A stretch of 58,490 bases of DNA from Lachnospiraceae bacterium (GCA_017615545.1 JAFZZY010000021.1:1-58490), one strand, 5' to 3'. Numbered from the stretch's first letter, positions 17,383 through 27,146 are shown. Program-made: numbers and translations. The notes: generated by a model not told the origin, from the sequence alone.

Positions 17383-18174
17383 TTATTTTAATATAAATTT
17401 TTCAAATGCATTTGCGATGCCATCCTCCAGGATGTCGGTGGTGACGTATTCTGCTTCGTCGAACATCGAGGCGGGGGAGGAGTTGCCCATGACGATGGGG
17501 TGGGCGACGTGGCGGAGCATGGGCAGGTCGTTGGGGCCGTCGCCGATCGCGTAGGTGTTGCCGACGGAGAGGCCGAGTTTGTCGAGGACGAAGTCGATGC
17601 CGGTGGCTTTCGTGTAGCCGCAGGGCACGTATTCGCTGAAGATGCCGCCGCGGTCGGTGTAGGTGACGTAGGGGCTGACTTCGCGGATGAAGCGCTTGAG
17701 GTCGCCGTTGCGAGACGTCCAGGTGATGAATTTGTCAAAGCGCATCTGGGAGGCGGGGGTGTCGTCACGCAGGTCGTAGCGTGTCTTCAGGTCTTCGATG
17801 AAGTCGCGGGCCTCGCGGGTCTGATAGGTCGAGAGGTCGCAGTAGAGACCGTGGTCGGCCTCGCCCATGAAGTCCATCCCGCAGTCCAGGGCGGAGCGGT
17901 AAATGTATCGGCAGGCCTCCTCGGAGAGCACCTTATGCAACAGGACTTCGCCGCGGTAGACGATGTAGGTGCCGCAGCCGCAGATGAAGCCGTCGAACGG
18001 CATGTCGAAGAGGAAGCGGTCCATGTTCGACCAGGCGCGCCCGGTGTTGATGAAGACCAGGTGCCCCTGCGCCTGCGCGCGGGCGATCGCCGCACGGGCG
18101 CTTTCGGGAATATAAGCGCTCCGCTCAGGGACCAGCGTCCCGTCAATATCCAGAAAAACGATCTTTCGTTCCAT
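17383..18174 (-). CDS. Cof-type HAD phosphatase
   Basis: 263 residues of the HAD IIB (Cof) subfamily. Motif I is FLDIDGTLV (catalytic Asp8 and Asp10), motif II INTGRA, motif III Lys in the KATGIDFVL region, and motif IV AIGDGPNDLPML. The C2-type cap lies between about residues 85 and 190. Members dephosphorylate sugar phosphates or flavin nucleotides; the exact substrate is not readable. AAGGAG is upstream of the ATG. Confidence 0.9.
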   Translation of the reverse strand: MERKIVFLDIDGTLVPERSAYIPESARAAIARAQAQGHLVFINTGRAWSNMDRFLFDMPFDGFICGCGTYIVYRGEVLLHKVLSEEACRYIYRSALDCGMDFMGEADHGLYCDLSTYQTREARDFIEDLKTRYDLRDDTPASQMRFDKFITWTSRNGDLKRFIREVSPYVTYTDRGGIFSEYVPCGYTKATGIDFVLDKLGLSVGNTYAIGDGPNDLPMLRHVAHPIVMGNSSPASMFDEAEYVTTDILEDGIANAFEKFILK

Positions 18175-18192
18175 GTAGATCTCCTTGGTTCA

Positions 18193-18210
18193 CCCCACAG
18201 GATCGTGGGG
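18193..18210 (-). other. 5' UTR hairpin before the HAD gene
   Basis: CCCCAC and GTGGGG form a perfect 6-base-pair stem with a 6-base loop, in the leader about 20 bases before the HAD start codon. It may affect translation; no known riboswitch is recognised. Confidence 0.35.
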
Positions 18211-18286
18211 GAAAATGCTTGCTTCGCCTGAAGATCACGGTGTGCCATGAACGCAGCACCGGCATTTTCCGGCGGACAATGTGCAA

Positions 18287-18315
18287 AGTGTAGCATAAGA
18301 AAATGGGAAAGTCAA
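18287..18315 (-). promoter_or_regulatory. Sigma-A promoter for the HAD gene
   Basis: On the minus strand: TTGACT (18315-18310), 17-base spacer, TACACT (18292-18287). Confidence 0.65.
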
Positions 18316-18401
18316 CCCCGAGGAAGCGTCAGATTGCGTGGATACATTGCAAAACGTGTTTTTTATGGCTTTTTTTTAGAGACTTTTAACATTATATTCC
18401 A

Positions 18402-18430
18402 TTGCAATATAGGATATGACGTGATAAAAT
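18402..18430 (+). promoter_or_regulatory. Sigma-A promoter for glutamate racemase
   Basis: TTGCAA (18402-18407), 17-base spacer, TAAAAT (18425-18430), 47 bases before the murI start. The 300-base divergent gap holds this promoter, the HAD promoter and leader hairpin, and an AT-rich stretch with no gene. Confidence 0.7.
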
Positions 18431-18477
18431 AGAGAACGGAGTATCCGCCCGGGAAAGGGCGATAACAGAGGTAGATT

Positions 18478-19329
18478 ATGAGCGAGCAAACGGGTAGAGA
18501 GTTTGTTCAAAGTCCGATCGGAGTATTCGATTCCGGTCTGGGGGGTTTAAGCGTTTTACGTGAACTTTTGGCCCTGATGCCAAACGAGCATTACATTTAT
18601 TACGGCGACTCTCTGCATGCACCCTATGGGACCAAAAGCCTGCCGGAGATCCGGAACAGAGCGTTTGAGATAACTGAATACCTGCTGGAACGCGGGATCA
18701 AGGCATTGGTCGTAGCTTGCAACACGGCGACCAGCGCGGCGATCGCGCAGATCCGTGAACGATATCCTGAGCTGGTGGTCGTCGGCATCGAGCCCGCCAT
18801 CAAGCCTGCTATTACAGAACATCCGGATCAGGACATCCTGGTCCTTGCGACTCCGTTCACCTTACGCGAGGAGAAATTCAAAAACCTGAGCGAGAGGCTG
18901 GCGGACACCGGACACATCATTTCCGTGCCGAGCATCGAACTGGTGGAATTTGTCGAAAAGGGAGATTTCGATAGTCCGGAACTGATAGAATATCTTCAGG
19001 AAAAACTGGCACCCTATTTTTCTGAGACCGGGCGTATCGGCGCGGTCGTTTTGGGATGTACTCATTTTCCGTTTTTGCGCAGCGCGCTGGGGCGCGTGCT
19101 GCCGGCGGATGTGCCGATCTATGATGGAGGAGCGGGAACGGCACGCCAGACAAAACGTTGTCTGGAACATATAGGACAGTTACGGACCGTGGGGGCGGGC
19201 CATGTCTGCATGATCAATTCGAAGGAGAAAGAAGAGTTTAAGGTTGCTTACCTGGACGGGACGTATGTATCGGATGCGCCCGCGCAGGGACTGTTTGAGT
19301 TGTCCATGAAACTTCTTTTGAATGAATAA
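18478..19329 (+). CDS. murI: Glutamate racemase
   Basis: 283 residues; converts L- to D-glutamate for peptidoglycan. The opening GVFDSGLGGLSVLREL, the first catalytic cysteine in VACNTATS (Cys81) and the second in LGCTHFP (Cys194) are the diagnostic features. The length is usual. No neighbour is a classical cell-wall gene, but it is followed 47 bases later by an envelope export operon and may be co-transcribed with it, since no terminator is visible between. Confidence 0.95.
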   Translation: MSEQTGREFVQSPIGVFDSGLGGLSVLRELLALMPNEHYIYYGDSLHAPYGTKSLPEIRNRAFEITEYLLERGIKALVVACNTATSAAIAQIRERYPELVVVGIEPAIKPAITEHPDQDILVLATPFTLREEKFKNLSERLADTGHIISVPSIELVEFVEKGDFDSPELIEYLQEKLAPYFSETGRIGAVVLGCTHFPFLRSALGRVLPADVPIYDGGAGTARQTKRCLEHIGQLRTVGAGHVCMINSKEKEEFKVAYLDGTYVSDAPAQGLFELSMKLLLNE

Positions 19330-19376
19330 GCCGTAGGCGCGCAAAAGACGCGGGCGGCAAAAGTTAGGAGATAATT

Positions 19377-20465
19377 ATGAAAAAACAACGAGCAAAGGTG
19401 GGCGCGCTTCTGGCGTGCGGGTTAAGCCTTTCGGCAATTTCCGGTTGTTCGCTGCTTCCGAAGGAGGTCGAAGAGAGAAGATCTCCCGTGGTTGCGACAC
19501 AGGAACCGTTTGAGTATGTACCCGACATTGTCCAGAGAGAAACCATCTACGACCAGGTGCTCCTGTACCCGAAGTTCACGGAACTCGGCGGCGCTTCCCT
19601 CACGTTTGGGACGAAAGGCGTAGTCGGAGAGATCTTCGTCAACATCGGCGACCATGTGACTGTCGGTGAGTTGCTGGCGGAACTGGAGTATGTCAAAGGC
19701 ACCCGTGAGAAACTGGAAAAACTGGAGGAGGCGCTGGACCAGAACCGGAAATCCGTAGAGGAATTGCAACGTCAAAAAGACTGGGATCTGCGGGAAAATG
19801 AGATCCGCAGAAAGTATAAACAGATCACAAAAGCGGACTACGAGAAAACGGCCGAGAGCATCAATGAACGCTATGACGAACGGATCCAGGACCTGACGGA
19901 CCTCATCAGCATTCAGGAGGTCTCCCAGAAGCAGCTGCAGGATGCGATCGAGGAAGGTACCATCGTCGCGACGATCGAAGGAACCATTTCGACGCTGCGT
20001 GCAGATACCGTCGGAAAGTACGTTGAAAACGAAACAACGTTTGTTTCGATCGTTGATGCGTCGATCTGTATGTTTGAATTGGAAACAGAATATGCCGATC
20101 ATTTTGAAGTGGGACAGGAAGTGGCCATGGAAATGAGTTCTTCGGTTTATATTGATACCGTGGTTTATTCGGTTGAAGGAAACAAGGTATTGTTTAAACC
20201 GGACTCAGATCAGATCATTGCCCTGAATACGAGCTCCCGCCTTTTTCTCGTGCTCGATAAACGGGAAAATGTACTGACGATCGATAAGAGCAGTGTTCGT
20301 TTTACCGACGATGCTGCGTATGTTTATGTATTGGACGACAATGGTCTGCGTACCATGAAGCCGATAACGGCGGGCATGATCGGCGGACCGTCGGACACAC
20401 AGGCGAAGACGCGCATCGAGGTCGTTGAAGGTCTCGAGCAGGGCGATATTGTAATAGGACGATAG
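19377..20465 (+). CDS. HlyD/MacA-like adaptor lipoprotein 1
   Basis: 362 residues with lipobox ISGC (Cys23). The membrane-fusion-protein layout is visible: a lipoyl-like half (VVGEIFVNIGDHVTVGELLAEL), a coiled-coil hairpin from ~residue 110 to 190 rich in Glu/Lys/Gln, the second lipoyl half (IVATIEGTISTLRADTVGKYVENE) and a beta-barrel part ending in IEVVEGLEQGDIVIGR, the usual MacA/AcrA-family terminus. In Gram-positive cells such lipoproteins sit outside the membrane and work with FtsX/MacB-type transporters. It is the first of three paralogous adaptors in one operon. Confidence 0.82.
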   Translation: MKKQRAKVGALLACGLSLSAISGCSLLPKEVEERRSPVVATQEPFEYVPDIVQRETIYDQVLLYPKFTELGGASLTFGTKGVVGEIFVNIGDHVTVGELLAELEYVKGTREKLEKLEEALDQNRKSVEELQRQKDWDLRENEIRRKYKQITKADYEKTAESINERYDERIQDLTDLISIQEVSQKQLQDAIEEGTIVATIEGTISTLRADTVGKYVENETTFVSIVDASICMFELETEYADHFEVGQEVAMEMSSSVYIDTVVYSVEGNKVLFKPDSDQIIALNTSSRLFLVLDKRENVLTIDKSSVRFTDDAAYVYVLDDNGLRTMKPITAGMIGGPSDTQAKTRIEVVEGLEQGDIVIGR

Positions 20466-20475
20466 GAGGCACAGG

Positions 20476-21627
20476 ATGAGAAGATACGTGAAAAGAACAT
20501 GTGCCGTAGCCCTGTCGGTCCTGATGACTGCATCGGCATTCGGCTGTTCGTCAGCAAAGAATACAGAAGAGATCCCCACATTGATCGAGCCCCAGAACGC
20601 TGAGGTTTCGACGGTGCGCGTTGAACGTGCGGATGTGCGGGTCTACAAATCGGAGACCACACGTGTAGAGCCTAAGGGCGAAGAAGTATATTTCGCTATG
20701 GATGGAACCGTGTCGAAGGTCTTCGTAAAGCAGGGGGAATACGTAACAAAGGGCACGTTGCTTGCAGAACTTTCGGTGGAAGAATATGAAGAGTCCATCC
20801 CCAAACTGGAGGAGCAACTCGCTGACCTTTTGGAAAGCATTGAAAAAGAGAATGCCCAGCTCGACAAACGCGAACTGGAGATCCAGACGGATATCGCCGT
20901 TTTGAAGCGTGAAGTCCGCCAGACTTCCGGCGATGCCAGAAATCAAAAACGTACACAGTTGGAGATCAAAGAGATCGAGCTGGAGCGTTTCAACGCTGAG
21001 AAAGAGTCGAAGGTAGCAGCACAGCAGAAGCAGGAAGCGGACCTTCGCGAGCAGCTCGAAGAACTGAAAGAGATGAAAAACTCGAACCAGTTGTTCTCAC
21101 CGGTCGACGGATACATTCTGAACCAGCCGCTCAATCTGATCGGCGAGCGTTTCCACGAAGAGGATGCGGCGTTTGTCATCTATAACGACTCGCAGCTGTT
21201 CGTTTCCGGACAGTATTTTTCTGAGGCAAAATTCGACAAAATGCCGGAGCACTATGCTCTGATCGATGGTCAGAGAGTGGAACTGGATTATATCGAATTG
21301 ACCGAAGAACAGAAAAAACAACTGTCCGTAAAGGCGGTTCCGGGATCCAATATTTCGAAACGCGTTCAATATCAATTGAAGCCGGAAGAGGGTCAGGAGA
21401 TCCATTTCGGTGATTATGCCATGATCTTTTTTGTGACAGAAGTCAGGGAAAACGTACTGACACTGCCGACGGATCTGGTGCGCCTGGAAGGCGGCGGTTA
21501 CCACGTGTTCGTATATAGAGACGGCGTGCGGAAGGAAGTCGAAGTCATCCCCGGATTAAGGGATGAATGTCGGGTTGAGATCCTGAGCGGTCTGGAAGAG
21601 GGGGATATCGTATATGCGCAGTATTAA
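20476..21627 (+). CDS. HlyD/MacA-like adaptor lipoprotein 2
   Basis: 383 residues with lipobox AFGC (Cys24). Lipoyl half GTVSKVFVKQGEYVTKGTLLAEL, long coiled coil about residues 95-205 with heavy Glu/Lys/Gln content, second lipoyl half NQLFSPVDGYILNQPLNLIG, barrel and the ending VEILSGLEEGDIVYAQY, which matches the last residues of adaptor 1. A ribosome site AGGAGG is 10 bases after the previous stop. Its last 14 bases overlap the start of adaptor 3. Confidence 0.82.
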   Translation: MRRYVKRTCAVALSVLMTASAFGCSSAKNTEEIPTLIEPQNAEVSTVRVERADVRVYKSETTRVEPKGEEVYFAMDGTVSKVFVKQGEYVTKGTLLAELSVEEYEESIPKLEEQLADLLESIEKENAQLDKRELEIQTDIAVLKREVRQTSGDARNQKRTQLEIKEIELERFNAEKESKVAAQQKQEADLREQLEELKEMKNSNQLFSPVDGYILNQPLNLIGERFHEEDAAFVIYNDSQLFVSGQYFSEAKFDKMPEHYALIDGQRVELDYIELTEEQKKQLSVKAVPGSNISKRVQYQLKPEEGQEIHFGDYAMIFFVTEVRENVLTLPTDLVRLEGGGYHVFVYRDGVRKEVEVIPGLRDECRVEILSGLEEGDIVYAQY

Positions 21628-22732
21628 GAGAAAAACGACTCTTTTGAGCCTCGCTCTTTGCATGTCTCTCGGAATGACCGGCTGCGAAGGGAAAAAAGGA
21701 GAAAAGACGGTAGACTTGTCGGACTATCTCGTAACGATCGCTCCGCAGGGAGATCGAAGGACTTCCTATGAGACCTACACCCTGGAGGTGACGAGCTATG
21801 TTACCCACTTCAGTACGATCGCAAGCGCGAAGTATGAGGAGACCGGCGTAGTCGCTGAGATCCCTTACGGGAACCCGGTACCGTTGGGATATATCGTGAC
21901 CAACAACCAGGTCGTTAATGCGGGTGCCCCGATTTTCCGGTACCGCCTGGAATTTGACGAAGTGTATATGGCAGAACAGCGTCTGAGTTACACACGTAAG
22001 TCAGAGCGTTTTGAAGCGTATAAGGTGAAAGAGGAAAAACGCCTGGCGGAAGTATTGGCAGAAGTTGCTAAACTTCCGGTCGATACGGAGATCTATGCGG
22101 ACGCACTGATCAATTATCAGGAGCAGTTGAAGGCGTACAACGAATATGTGGAACAGACCCAGGCCGAGATCGAGGAACTGGGAAAAGAGGTTGCTGCATT
22201 TGATAATAACGGTAAGATCTTTACTGTAAACGCGCCGGTTTCCGGTATCGTCAGCGTTCCTTTCCGGATGTACTATGTGGCAGACGGAGCCGAGGTCGCT
22301 ACGATCCAGTATCCCTATACGGATATTTATGCCGCGGACAATCAGTACGAAAACTTAATGGTCGGTCAGAAGGTGGTCGGCGATTATAATGAAATGAATG
22401 GCGAAACACATACTGTGGAAGGCGTCGTTCTGTCGGCGGACAGTCTTCTTCCGCTGAAACTGCAGAGCGGATCCGCATACATTCGTTTCGATCTGCCCGA
22501 AGGCATGAAAACGACTCCCGCTTCGATTCACGCAGTCATTGAGACGGTGAACATGCAGGATATCATCCGCATCCCGAAGAACCTGGTAAAGCAACATTTG
22601 GGAGCTAATTACATTGAGATCCTGACGGACGAAGGCATTACCCGTAAAAACATTGAAATATTCACTGAGATCGATCTTGACTATGTCGTACTCGACAAGT
22701 CACTGGCCGGTCTGAAGGTGATCAAACGATAG
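21614..22732 (+). CDS. HlyD/MacA-like adaptor lipoprotein 3
   Basis: 372 residues with lipobox MTGC (Cys21). More divergent than the other two: the first lipoyl half is less clear (GYIVTNNQVVNAGAPIFRYR), the coiled coil is shorter (about 120-190), and the second half reads FTVNAPVSGIVSVPFRMYYVADG. The start codon lies inside adaptor 2, giving translational coupling. Having three non-identical adaptors suggests a mixed ring or alternative assemblies on one transporter. Confidence 0.75.
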   Translation: MRSIKRKTTLLSLALCMSLGMTGCEGKKGEKTVDLSDYLVTIAPQGDRRTSYETYTLEVTSYVTHFSTIASAKYEETGVVAEIPYGNPVPLGYIVTNNQVVNAGAPIFRYRLEFDEVYMAEQRLSYTRKSERFEAYKVKEEKRLAEVLAEVAKLPVDTEIYADALINYQEQLKAYNEYVEQTQAEIEELGKEVAAFDNNGKIFTVNAPVSGIVSVPFRMYYVADGAEVATIQYPYTDIYAADNQYENLMVGQKVVGDYNEMNGETHTVEGVVLSADSLLPLKLQSGSAYIRFDLPEGMKTTPASIHAVIETVNMQDIIRIPKNLVKQHLGANYIEILTDEGITRKNIEIFTEIDLDYVVLDKSLAGLKVIKR

Positions 22733-22740
22733 GAGGAGCC

Positions 22741-25527
22741 ATGCTTAGATTTTTATTTCAGAAAATGAGACATAAAAAATGGCTGGTCTTCAGTTTGTTC
22801 ATCGGAAACGTACTGCTTTTTGCCATTGCCGTAAGCCATCCCATGTATAAGGACGCTGCCGTCCAGCGCATGTTCTCGGATGAGTTTACCAGATACATTG
22901 AAGAGAATAACGAACATCCTGCGATGATGGAACTGCACCTGAAGAGGATCGCATACAGCGAGCAGGGTAAATACGAAGCCATTAAGGAACGTGTGGATTC
23001 GTTCCCGGATCGGTTAGGGATCCCTTATGAAAACAAGATCTGCTTCCGTTATCAGATGCAGCAGACGGCGGTTTTGGAAAAACCGAGAACCGGATCTCCC
23101 GCATCGATGACCCTGAGCCTGTCTCACATGACCGACTTCGAAGATCATATCGAGATCATTTCCGGCCGTATGGCAGAGCCCGGGATCGACGGGCGTAATA
23201 TCGAAGCGGTCGTCAGCGAAACGACCCTGATCAAAAACGATCTGGTCGTAGGTGACGTGATCGAATTCCGGTATGTTACCAACGCTCAGGAAGAGACGAT
23301 CCTCGTAACGGTCACCGGCGTTTTCCGCAACAACAAAGAGGCAGATGCTTACTGGGTCAATTCACCCAATGTCCTGAAGGATAACCTCTTCATTTCAGAG
23401 GACGTATTTGACGAACTCTACAGTGATGTCAACTATAAGGCAGTTTTGCACTGCTACTGGTATTTGATGCTGGATACGGATAAGATCACTCCGGATAACA
23501 GTGATAACCTGCGTGCGGAAACGCAGAAACTGATCGATGACTATGCTGCAGAAGGCATTACCATCGAGAAGCCTACCTACATGTACATTCTGTCCGACCT
23601 GGTTGCGAAGGTCAACAAGGTTTCGGTCACCCTTATGATCCTGCAGATCCCCGTACTCGTTCTTTTGTACGCGTTTCTGTTCATGATCTCCTCGCAGATG
23701 CTCTCTCTGGAGCAGAACGAGATCTCGATGTTTAAGAGCCGTGGCGCGGGGAGTTTCCAGATCTTTTCGCTCTATCTGCTTCAGACATTTATCGTTACCC
23801 TGGTTTCCTGCGTTGCAGGTATCTTCCTGGGACGCTATATGTGTCAGGTGCTCGGTTCGTCCAATGCTTTCCTGGAGTTCGTTTCCCGCCGTGCGCTGGA
23901 TGTCCGGATCACCACGGAAGTTTGGATCTACGTCGGCGTTGCTATGCTGATCTCCATCCTGATGACGGTTCTTCCCGTTATCTCGTACAGCCGCGTGTCC
24001 ATCGTTTCCCTGAAACGGAACCGTGCCCGCGTGAAGAAGAGCTTCTGGCAGCGCTTCTATCTGGATGTCGTGCTTTTGGGCGTCGGCCTTTACGGACTGT
24101 ATAATTTCAGCATCCAGAAGGACGATCTGATGCTTAAGGTGTTGAACGGAAAATCGCTGGATCCCATGCTGTATTTCAGTTCATCCATCTTTATCCTGGG
24201 CGCCGGCCTGGTTGCGCTTCGTCTCCAGCCGCTGCTCGTAAAATTCCTGTTTAAGATCGGTAAGAAGATATGGTCGCCGCAGACCTATGCGTCGCTGCTC
24301 CAGATCATCCGCACCAGTTCCAAACAGTATTTCATCATGTGCTTCCTCATCCTGACGGTCGCACTCGGTATCTTTAACGCAACGGTAGCGCGTACGGTAC
24401 TTTCGAACGCGGAGAACAACACCGTCTACCAGATCGGTCCGGACGTAGTTATGCAGGAGCGTTGGAAAGATAACCGCGAAATGCTCGGTAACCACCGGCC
24501 GGAATTATTGACCTATTATGAACCGAGCCAGGCCCGCTTCGATGATATTAAGGGCGTTGTTTCCAGAACCAACGTTCTGCGTGAGAAAATCACGGTCGAC
24601 GGTCTGTATGAGATCGAATATATGGGCATCAATTCCAAAGAATTCGGTGAGACTGTCAAAATGCAGGACGGTTTGCTTCCGACCCATATCAATAACTATC
24701 TGAACGTCCTGGCTGCGGACGCGAATGCAGTCCTGGTTTCCGAAAGCATGCGTACCAGTTATGGTTATAAGCTCGGAGACCCGATCACCTTGAAGGCGAT
24801 CAACGGAGAGGAGTACACGGCTGTGATCAGCGGTTTCTTCTCTTACTGGCCCACTTACAGTGAGACCATTATGCAGAAACAGGCAGATGACTCTTATGCA
24901 GCGGAAACGCAGTATCTGATCGTCGGCAACCTGGGAATGGCACAGTTCTCCTGGGGAGATCGTCCTTACGAAGTTTGGTTCAAGATGGACGGAAGCGCGG
25001 AAGGCGTTTATAACTTCATCGAAGAGAATAAGATCGACGTTATCAAGTTTGAGGATCGTTATGAAGAGATCCGTAAGATCCGCAACCAGACACTGTTCCA
25101 GGGTACCAACGGTATCCTGACCATGAGTTTCATCGTCATCCTCGTGCTGTGCGGCGCAGGTTTCCTGATCTACTGGATCCTGTCCATCCGCTCCCGTGAG
25201 CTTCTGTTCGGTGTATTCCGTGCCATGGGTATGAGCCGGGGCGCTATCCTTCACATGCTGGTCAATGAGCAGATCTTCAGCAGCTGTCTGTCCATCGGAC
25301 TGGGAGCGCTGATCGGCTGGATCGCATCGAAGTGCTACGTTCCGTTGATCCAGATCGCATACTCGGCAGAGCGCCAGACATTGCCCCTGGAACTCATCAC
25401 AAAATCATCCGACATGGTGCGTTTGTTCGCCGTGATCGGTGCCGTATTTATCATTTGTATGATCGTCCTGACGAGGATCGTACTGTCTATGAAGATCACC
25501 AACGCTTTGAAGCTGGGTGAGGATTAA
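22741..25527 (+). CDS. Ten-TM FtsX/MacB-type ABC permease (double-length)
   Basis: 928 residues. One N-terminal transmembrane segment (~14-33) and a large extracellular domain (~35-290) are followed by three segments (~295-420), two linker segments (~435-510), a second-unit segment (~525-550), a second extracellular domain (~550-790) and three final segments (~795-920). This is two FtsX/MacB units in one chain, as in ten-TM transporters of this superfamily. Two different ATPases follow, fitting a heteromeric motor. Such mechanotransmission transporters export peptides, lipoproteins or antibiotics, or signal; the cargo here is unknown. The gene starts eight bases after adaptor 3, with AGGAGG. 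Confidence 0.88.
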   Translation: MLRFLFQKMRHKKWLVFSLFIGNVLLFAIAVSHPMYKDAAVQRMFSDEFTRYIEENNEHPAMMELHLKRIAYSEQGKYEAIKERVDSFPDRLGIPYENKICFRYQMQQTAVLEKPRTGSPASMTLSLSHMTDFEDHIEIISGRMAEPGIDGRNIEAVVSETTLIKNDLVVGDVIEFRYVTNAQEETILVTVTGVFRNNKEADAYWVNSPNVLKDNLFISEDVFDELYSDVNYKAVLHCYWYLMLDTDKITPDNSDNLRAETQKLIDDYAAEGITIEKPTYMYILSDLVAKVNKVSVTLMILQIPVLVLLYAFLFMISSQMLSLEQNEISMFKSRGAGSFQIFSLYLLQTFIVTLVSCVAGIFLGRYMCQVLGSSNAFLEFVSRRALDVRITTEVWIYVGVAMLISILMTVLPVISYSRVSIVSLKRNRARVKKSFWQRFYLDVVLLGVGLYGLYNFSIQKDDLMLKVLNGKSLDPMLYFSSSIFILGAGLVALRLQPLLVKFLFKIGKKIWSPQTYASLLQIIRTSSKQYFIMCFLILTVALGIFNATVARTVLSNAENNTVYQIGPDVVMQERWKDNREMLGNHRPELLTYYEPSQARFDDIKGVVSRTNVLREKITVDGLYEIEYMGINSKEFGETVKMQDGLLPTHINNYLNVLAADANAVLVSESMRTSYGYKLGDPITLKAINGEEYTAVISGFFSYWPTYSETIMQKQADDSYAAETQYLIVGNLGMAQFSWGDRPYEVWFKMDGSAEGVYNFIEENKIDVIKFEDRYEEIRKIRNQTLFQGTNGILTMSFIVILVLCGAGFLIYWILSIRSRELLFGVFRAMGMSRGAILHMLVNEQIFSSCLSIGLGALIGWIASKCYVPLIQIAYSAERQTLPLELITKSSDMVRLFAVIGAVFIICMIVLTRIVLSMKITNALKLGED

Positions 25528-25538
25528 GGAGGTAAGGT

Positions 25539-26228
25539 ATGTCGTATAAAGAGATCATTATGCGTGCTGACAATATTACCCGGTCCTTCCCGCTCGCAGG
25601 CGGCGGTAAGATCCAGGTATTAAAGGGGATCTCGGTCGAGATCCCGAAGAAGAGCATTACACTGCTCCGCGGTCGTTCCGGTTCGGGTAAGACGACGCTC
25701 ATCAACATCCTGAGCGCCCTCGATTATCCGACCGAGGGCCGGGTCCTGTTTAAAGATCAGGACATCACGAAGCTGAGTGAGGGAGCGCGCGAGGCGCTGC
25801 GCCGTAAGGAGATCGGCATCATTTTCCAGTCCGTTTCCCTGATCCCGATCATGACGGCTTACGAGAACGTTGAGTTTTCGCTGCGTCTGGCGGGGTATGA
25901 AGGCGATCGTAAAGAGCGCGTTGAGAAGGCGCTGCGTCTGGTCGGTCTGGGTGCGCGTATGCACCACATGCCGCAGGAACTGTCCGGTGGTGAGCAGCAG
26001 CGTGTCGCGATCGCGCGCGCCGTGGCACATCGTCCGAAACTGATCTTTGCGGATGAGCCGACGGCAGAGCTCGACAGCGGTACTGCACGTCATGTCATGA
26101 AGATCTTTAAGGATCTCGTGGAAGAAGAGGATATCACCATCGTTATGACGACCCATGATATCAGCTTGATGGACGCGGCAGATAAAACCTATGTAATGGA
26201 AGACGGGGAGGTGGTTAAGAATGGCTGA
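25539..26228 (+). CDS. ABC ATPase 1 (MacB/LolD type)
   Basis: 229 residues. Walker [11 protein letters not shown]-loop in [11 protein letters not shown], signature [16 protein letters not shown], Walker [14 protein letters not shown], switch His in MTTHDISL. It is of the short LolD/MacB kind with no C-terminal extension. AAGGAGG precedes the start, and the end overlaps ATPase 2 by eight bases. Confidence 0.92.
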   Translation: MSYKEIIMRADNITRSFPLAGGGKIQVLKGISVEIPKKSITLLRGRSGSGKTTLINILSALDYPTEGRVLFKDQDITKLSEGAREALRRKEIGIIFQSVSLIPIMTAYENVEFSLRLAGYEGDRKERVEKALRLVGLGARMHHMPQELSGGEQQRVAIARAVAHRPKLIFADEPTAELDSGTARHVMKIFKDLVEEEDITIVMTTHDISLMDAADKTYVMEDGEVVKNG

Positions 26229-27096
26229 ACCTATGATCCTTGCGGATAACCTCGTTAAGATCTATAAGACACAGGATATCGAAGTTCTGGCCCTGCAGGG
26301 TCTGGAACTCACAGTAGAGGCGGGTGAACTGATGGCCATCATCGGTAACAGTGGTAGCGGTAAGTCCACCTTCCTCAACATGATCGGCGGCCTGGACCGC
26401 CCGAGCGCCGGCAAACTGTTCGTAGACGGTAAGAACCTGTTTACGATGACGGACCGCCAGCTCGTGGATTATAAGAAGAACACGGTCGGTTTCGTTTGGC
26501 AGAACAACGCCAGAAACCTTCTGCCGTATCTTTCGGCCGTGGAAAATGTCATGATGCCCATGTCATTCTCCGGTGCGCATAAGAAGCGTGAGCGTGCGTT
26601 GGAACTGTTGGAGCTGGTTGGCATGAGCCACCGCAAAAACAGCCGCCTGACGCAGTTGTCCGGTGGTGAGCAGCAGCGTGTCGCGATCGCGATCGCACTC
26701 GCGAACCAGCCGAAGCTTCTTCTGGCCGATGAGCCGACCGGTTCGGTCGACCGTGCGACGGCGGACTACATCCTGGAGATGTTTAAGAAGCTCAATCGCG
26801 AGATGGGGCTGACCATCGTTATCGTAACGCATGACGTTACATTGTCCAAATCCGTACATCGTGTCGTTTCGATCCGTGACGGTAAGACGAGCAGTGAGCG
26901 TATCATCCGCGACGTCAACGCCGAGGAGAATGCAGCGATCGCCGACTGGGAGCAGGAGGAATTCGCGGTCCTGGACCGCGCAGGCCGCGTGCAGATCCCG
27001 AGAGAGCTGCTGGATGAGATGGGCCTGGCAGACAACAAGGTCCGCATTCAGTTGCGCGACGGACAGATCGTGATCGAGAATCCGAAGAAAAAATAA
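26221..27096 (+). CDS. ABC ATPase 2 with AbrB-like C-terminal domain
   Basis: 291 residues. Residues 1-~230 are a MacB/LolD-type ATPase (Walker A GNSGSGKST, signature [16 protein letters not shown], Walker B LLLADEPTGSVD, switch VTHDVTLS). Residues ~249-291 look like an AbrB/SpoVT swapped-hairpin domain: AVLDRAGRVQIPRELL, then MGLADNKVRIQL and RDGQIVIENP, which matches the usual LDxxGRVxIPxELRxxLG pattern. Such domains dimerise and bind DNA in transition-state regulators. Here it may dimerise the motor, or link transport to gene control; both are inference. A terminator follows. Confidence 0.85.
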   Translation: MAEPMILADNLVKIYKTQDIEVLALQGLELTVEAGELMAIIGNSGSGKSTFLNMIGGLDRPSAGKLFVDGKNLFTMTDRQLVDYKKNTVGFVWQNNARNLLPYLSAVENVMMPMSFSGAHKKRERALELLELVGMSHRKNSRLTQLSGGEQQRVAIAIALANQPKLLLADEPTGSVDRATADYILEMFKKLNREMGLTIVIVTHDVTLSKSVHRVVSIRDGKTSSERIIRDVNAEENAAIADWEQEEFAVLDRAGRVQIPRELLDEMGLADNKVRIQLRDGQIVIENPKKK

Positions 27097-27102
27097 AAGA
27101 CA

Positions 27103-27135
27103 GGGGAACCGCCGTGTTGCGGCAGTTCCCCGTTT
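27103..27135 (+). terminator. Intrinsic terminator of the export operon
   Basis: GGGGAAC pairs with GTTCCCC and GCCG with CGGC around a TGTTG loop, then GTTTGATT. Confidence 0.75.
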
Positions 27136-27146
27136 GATTCTCGGTA

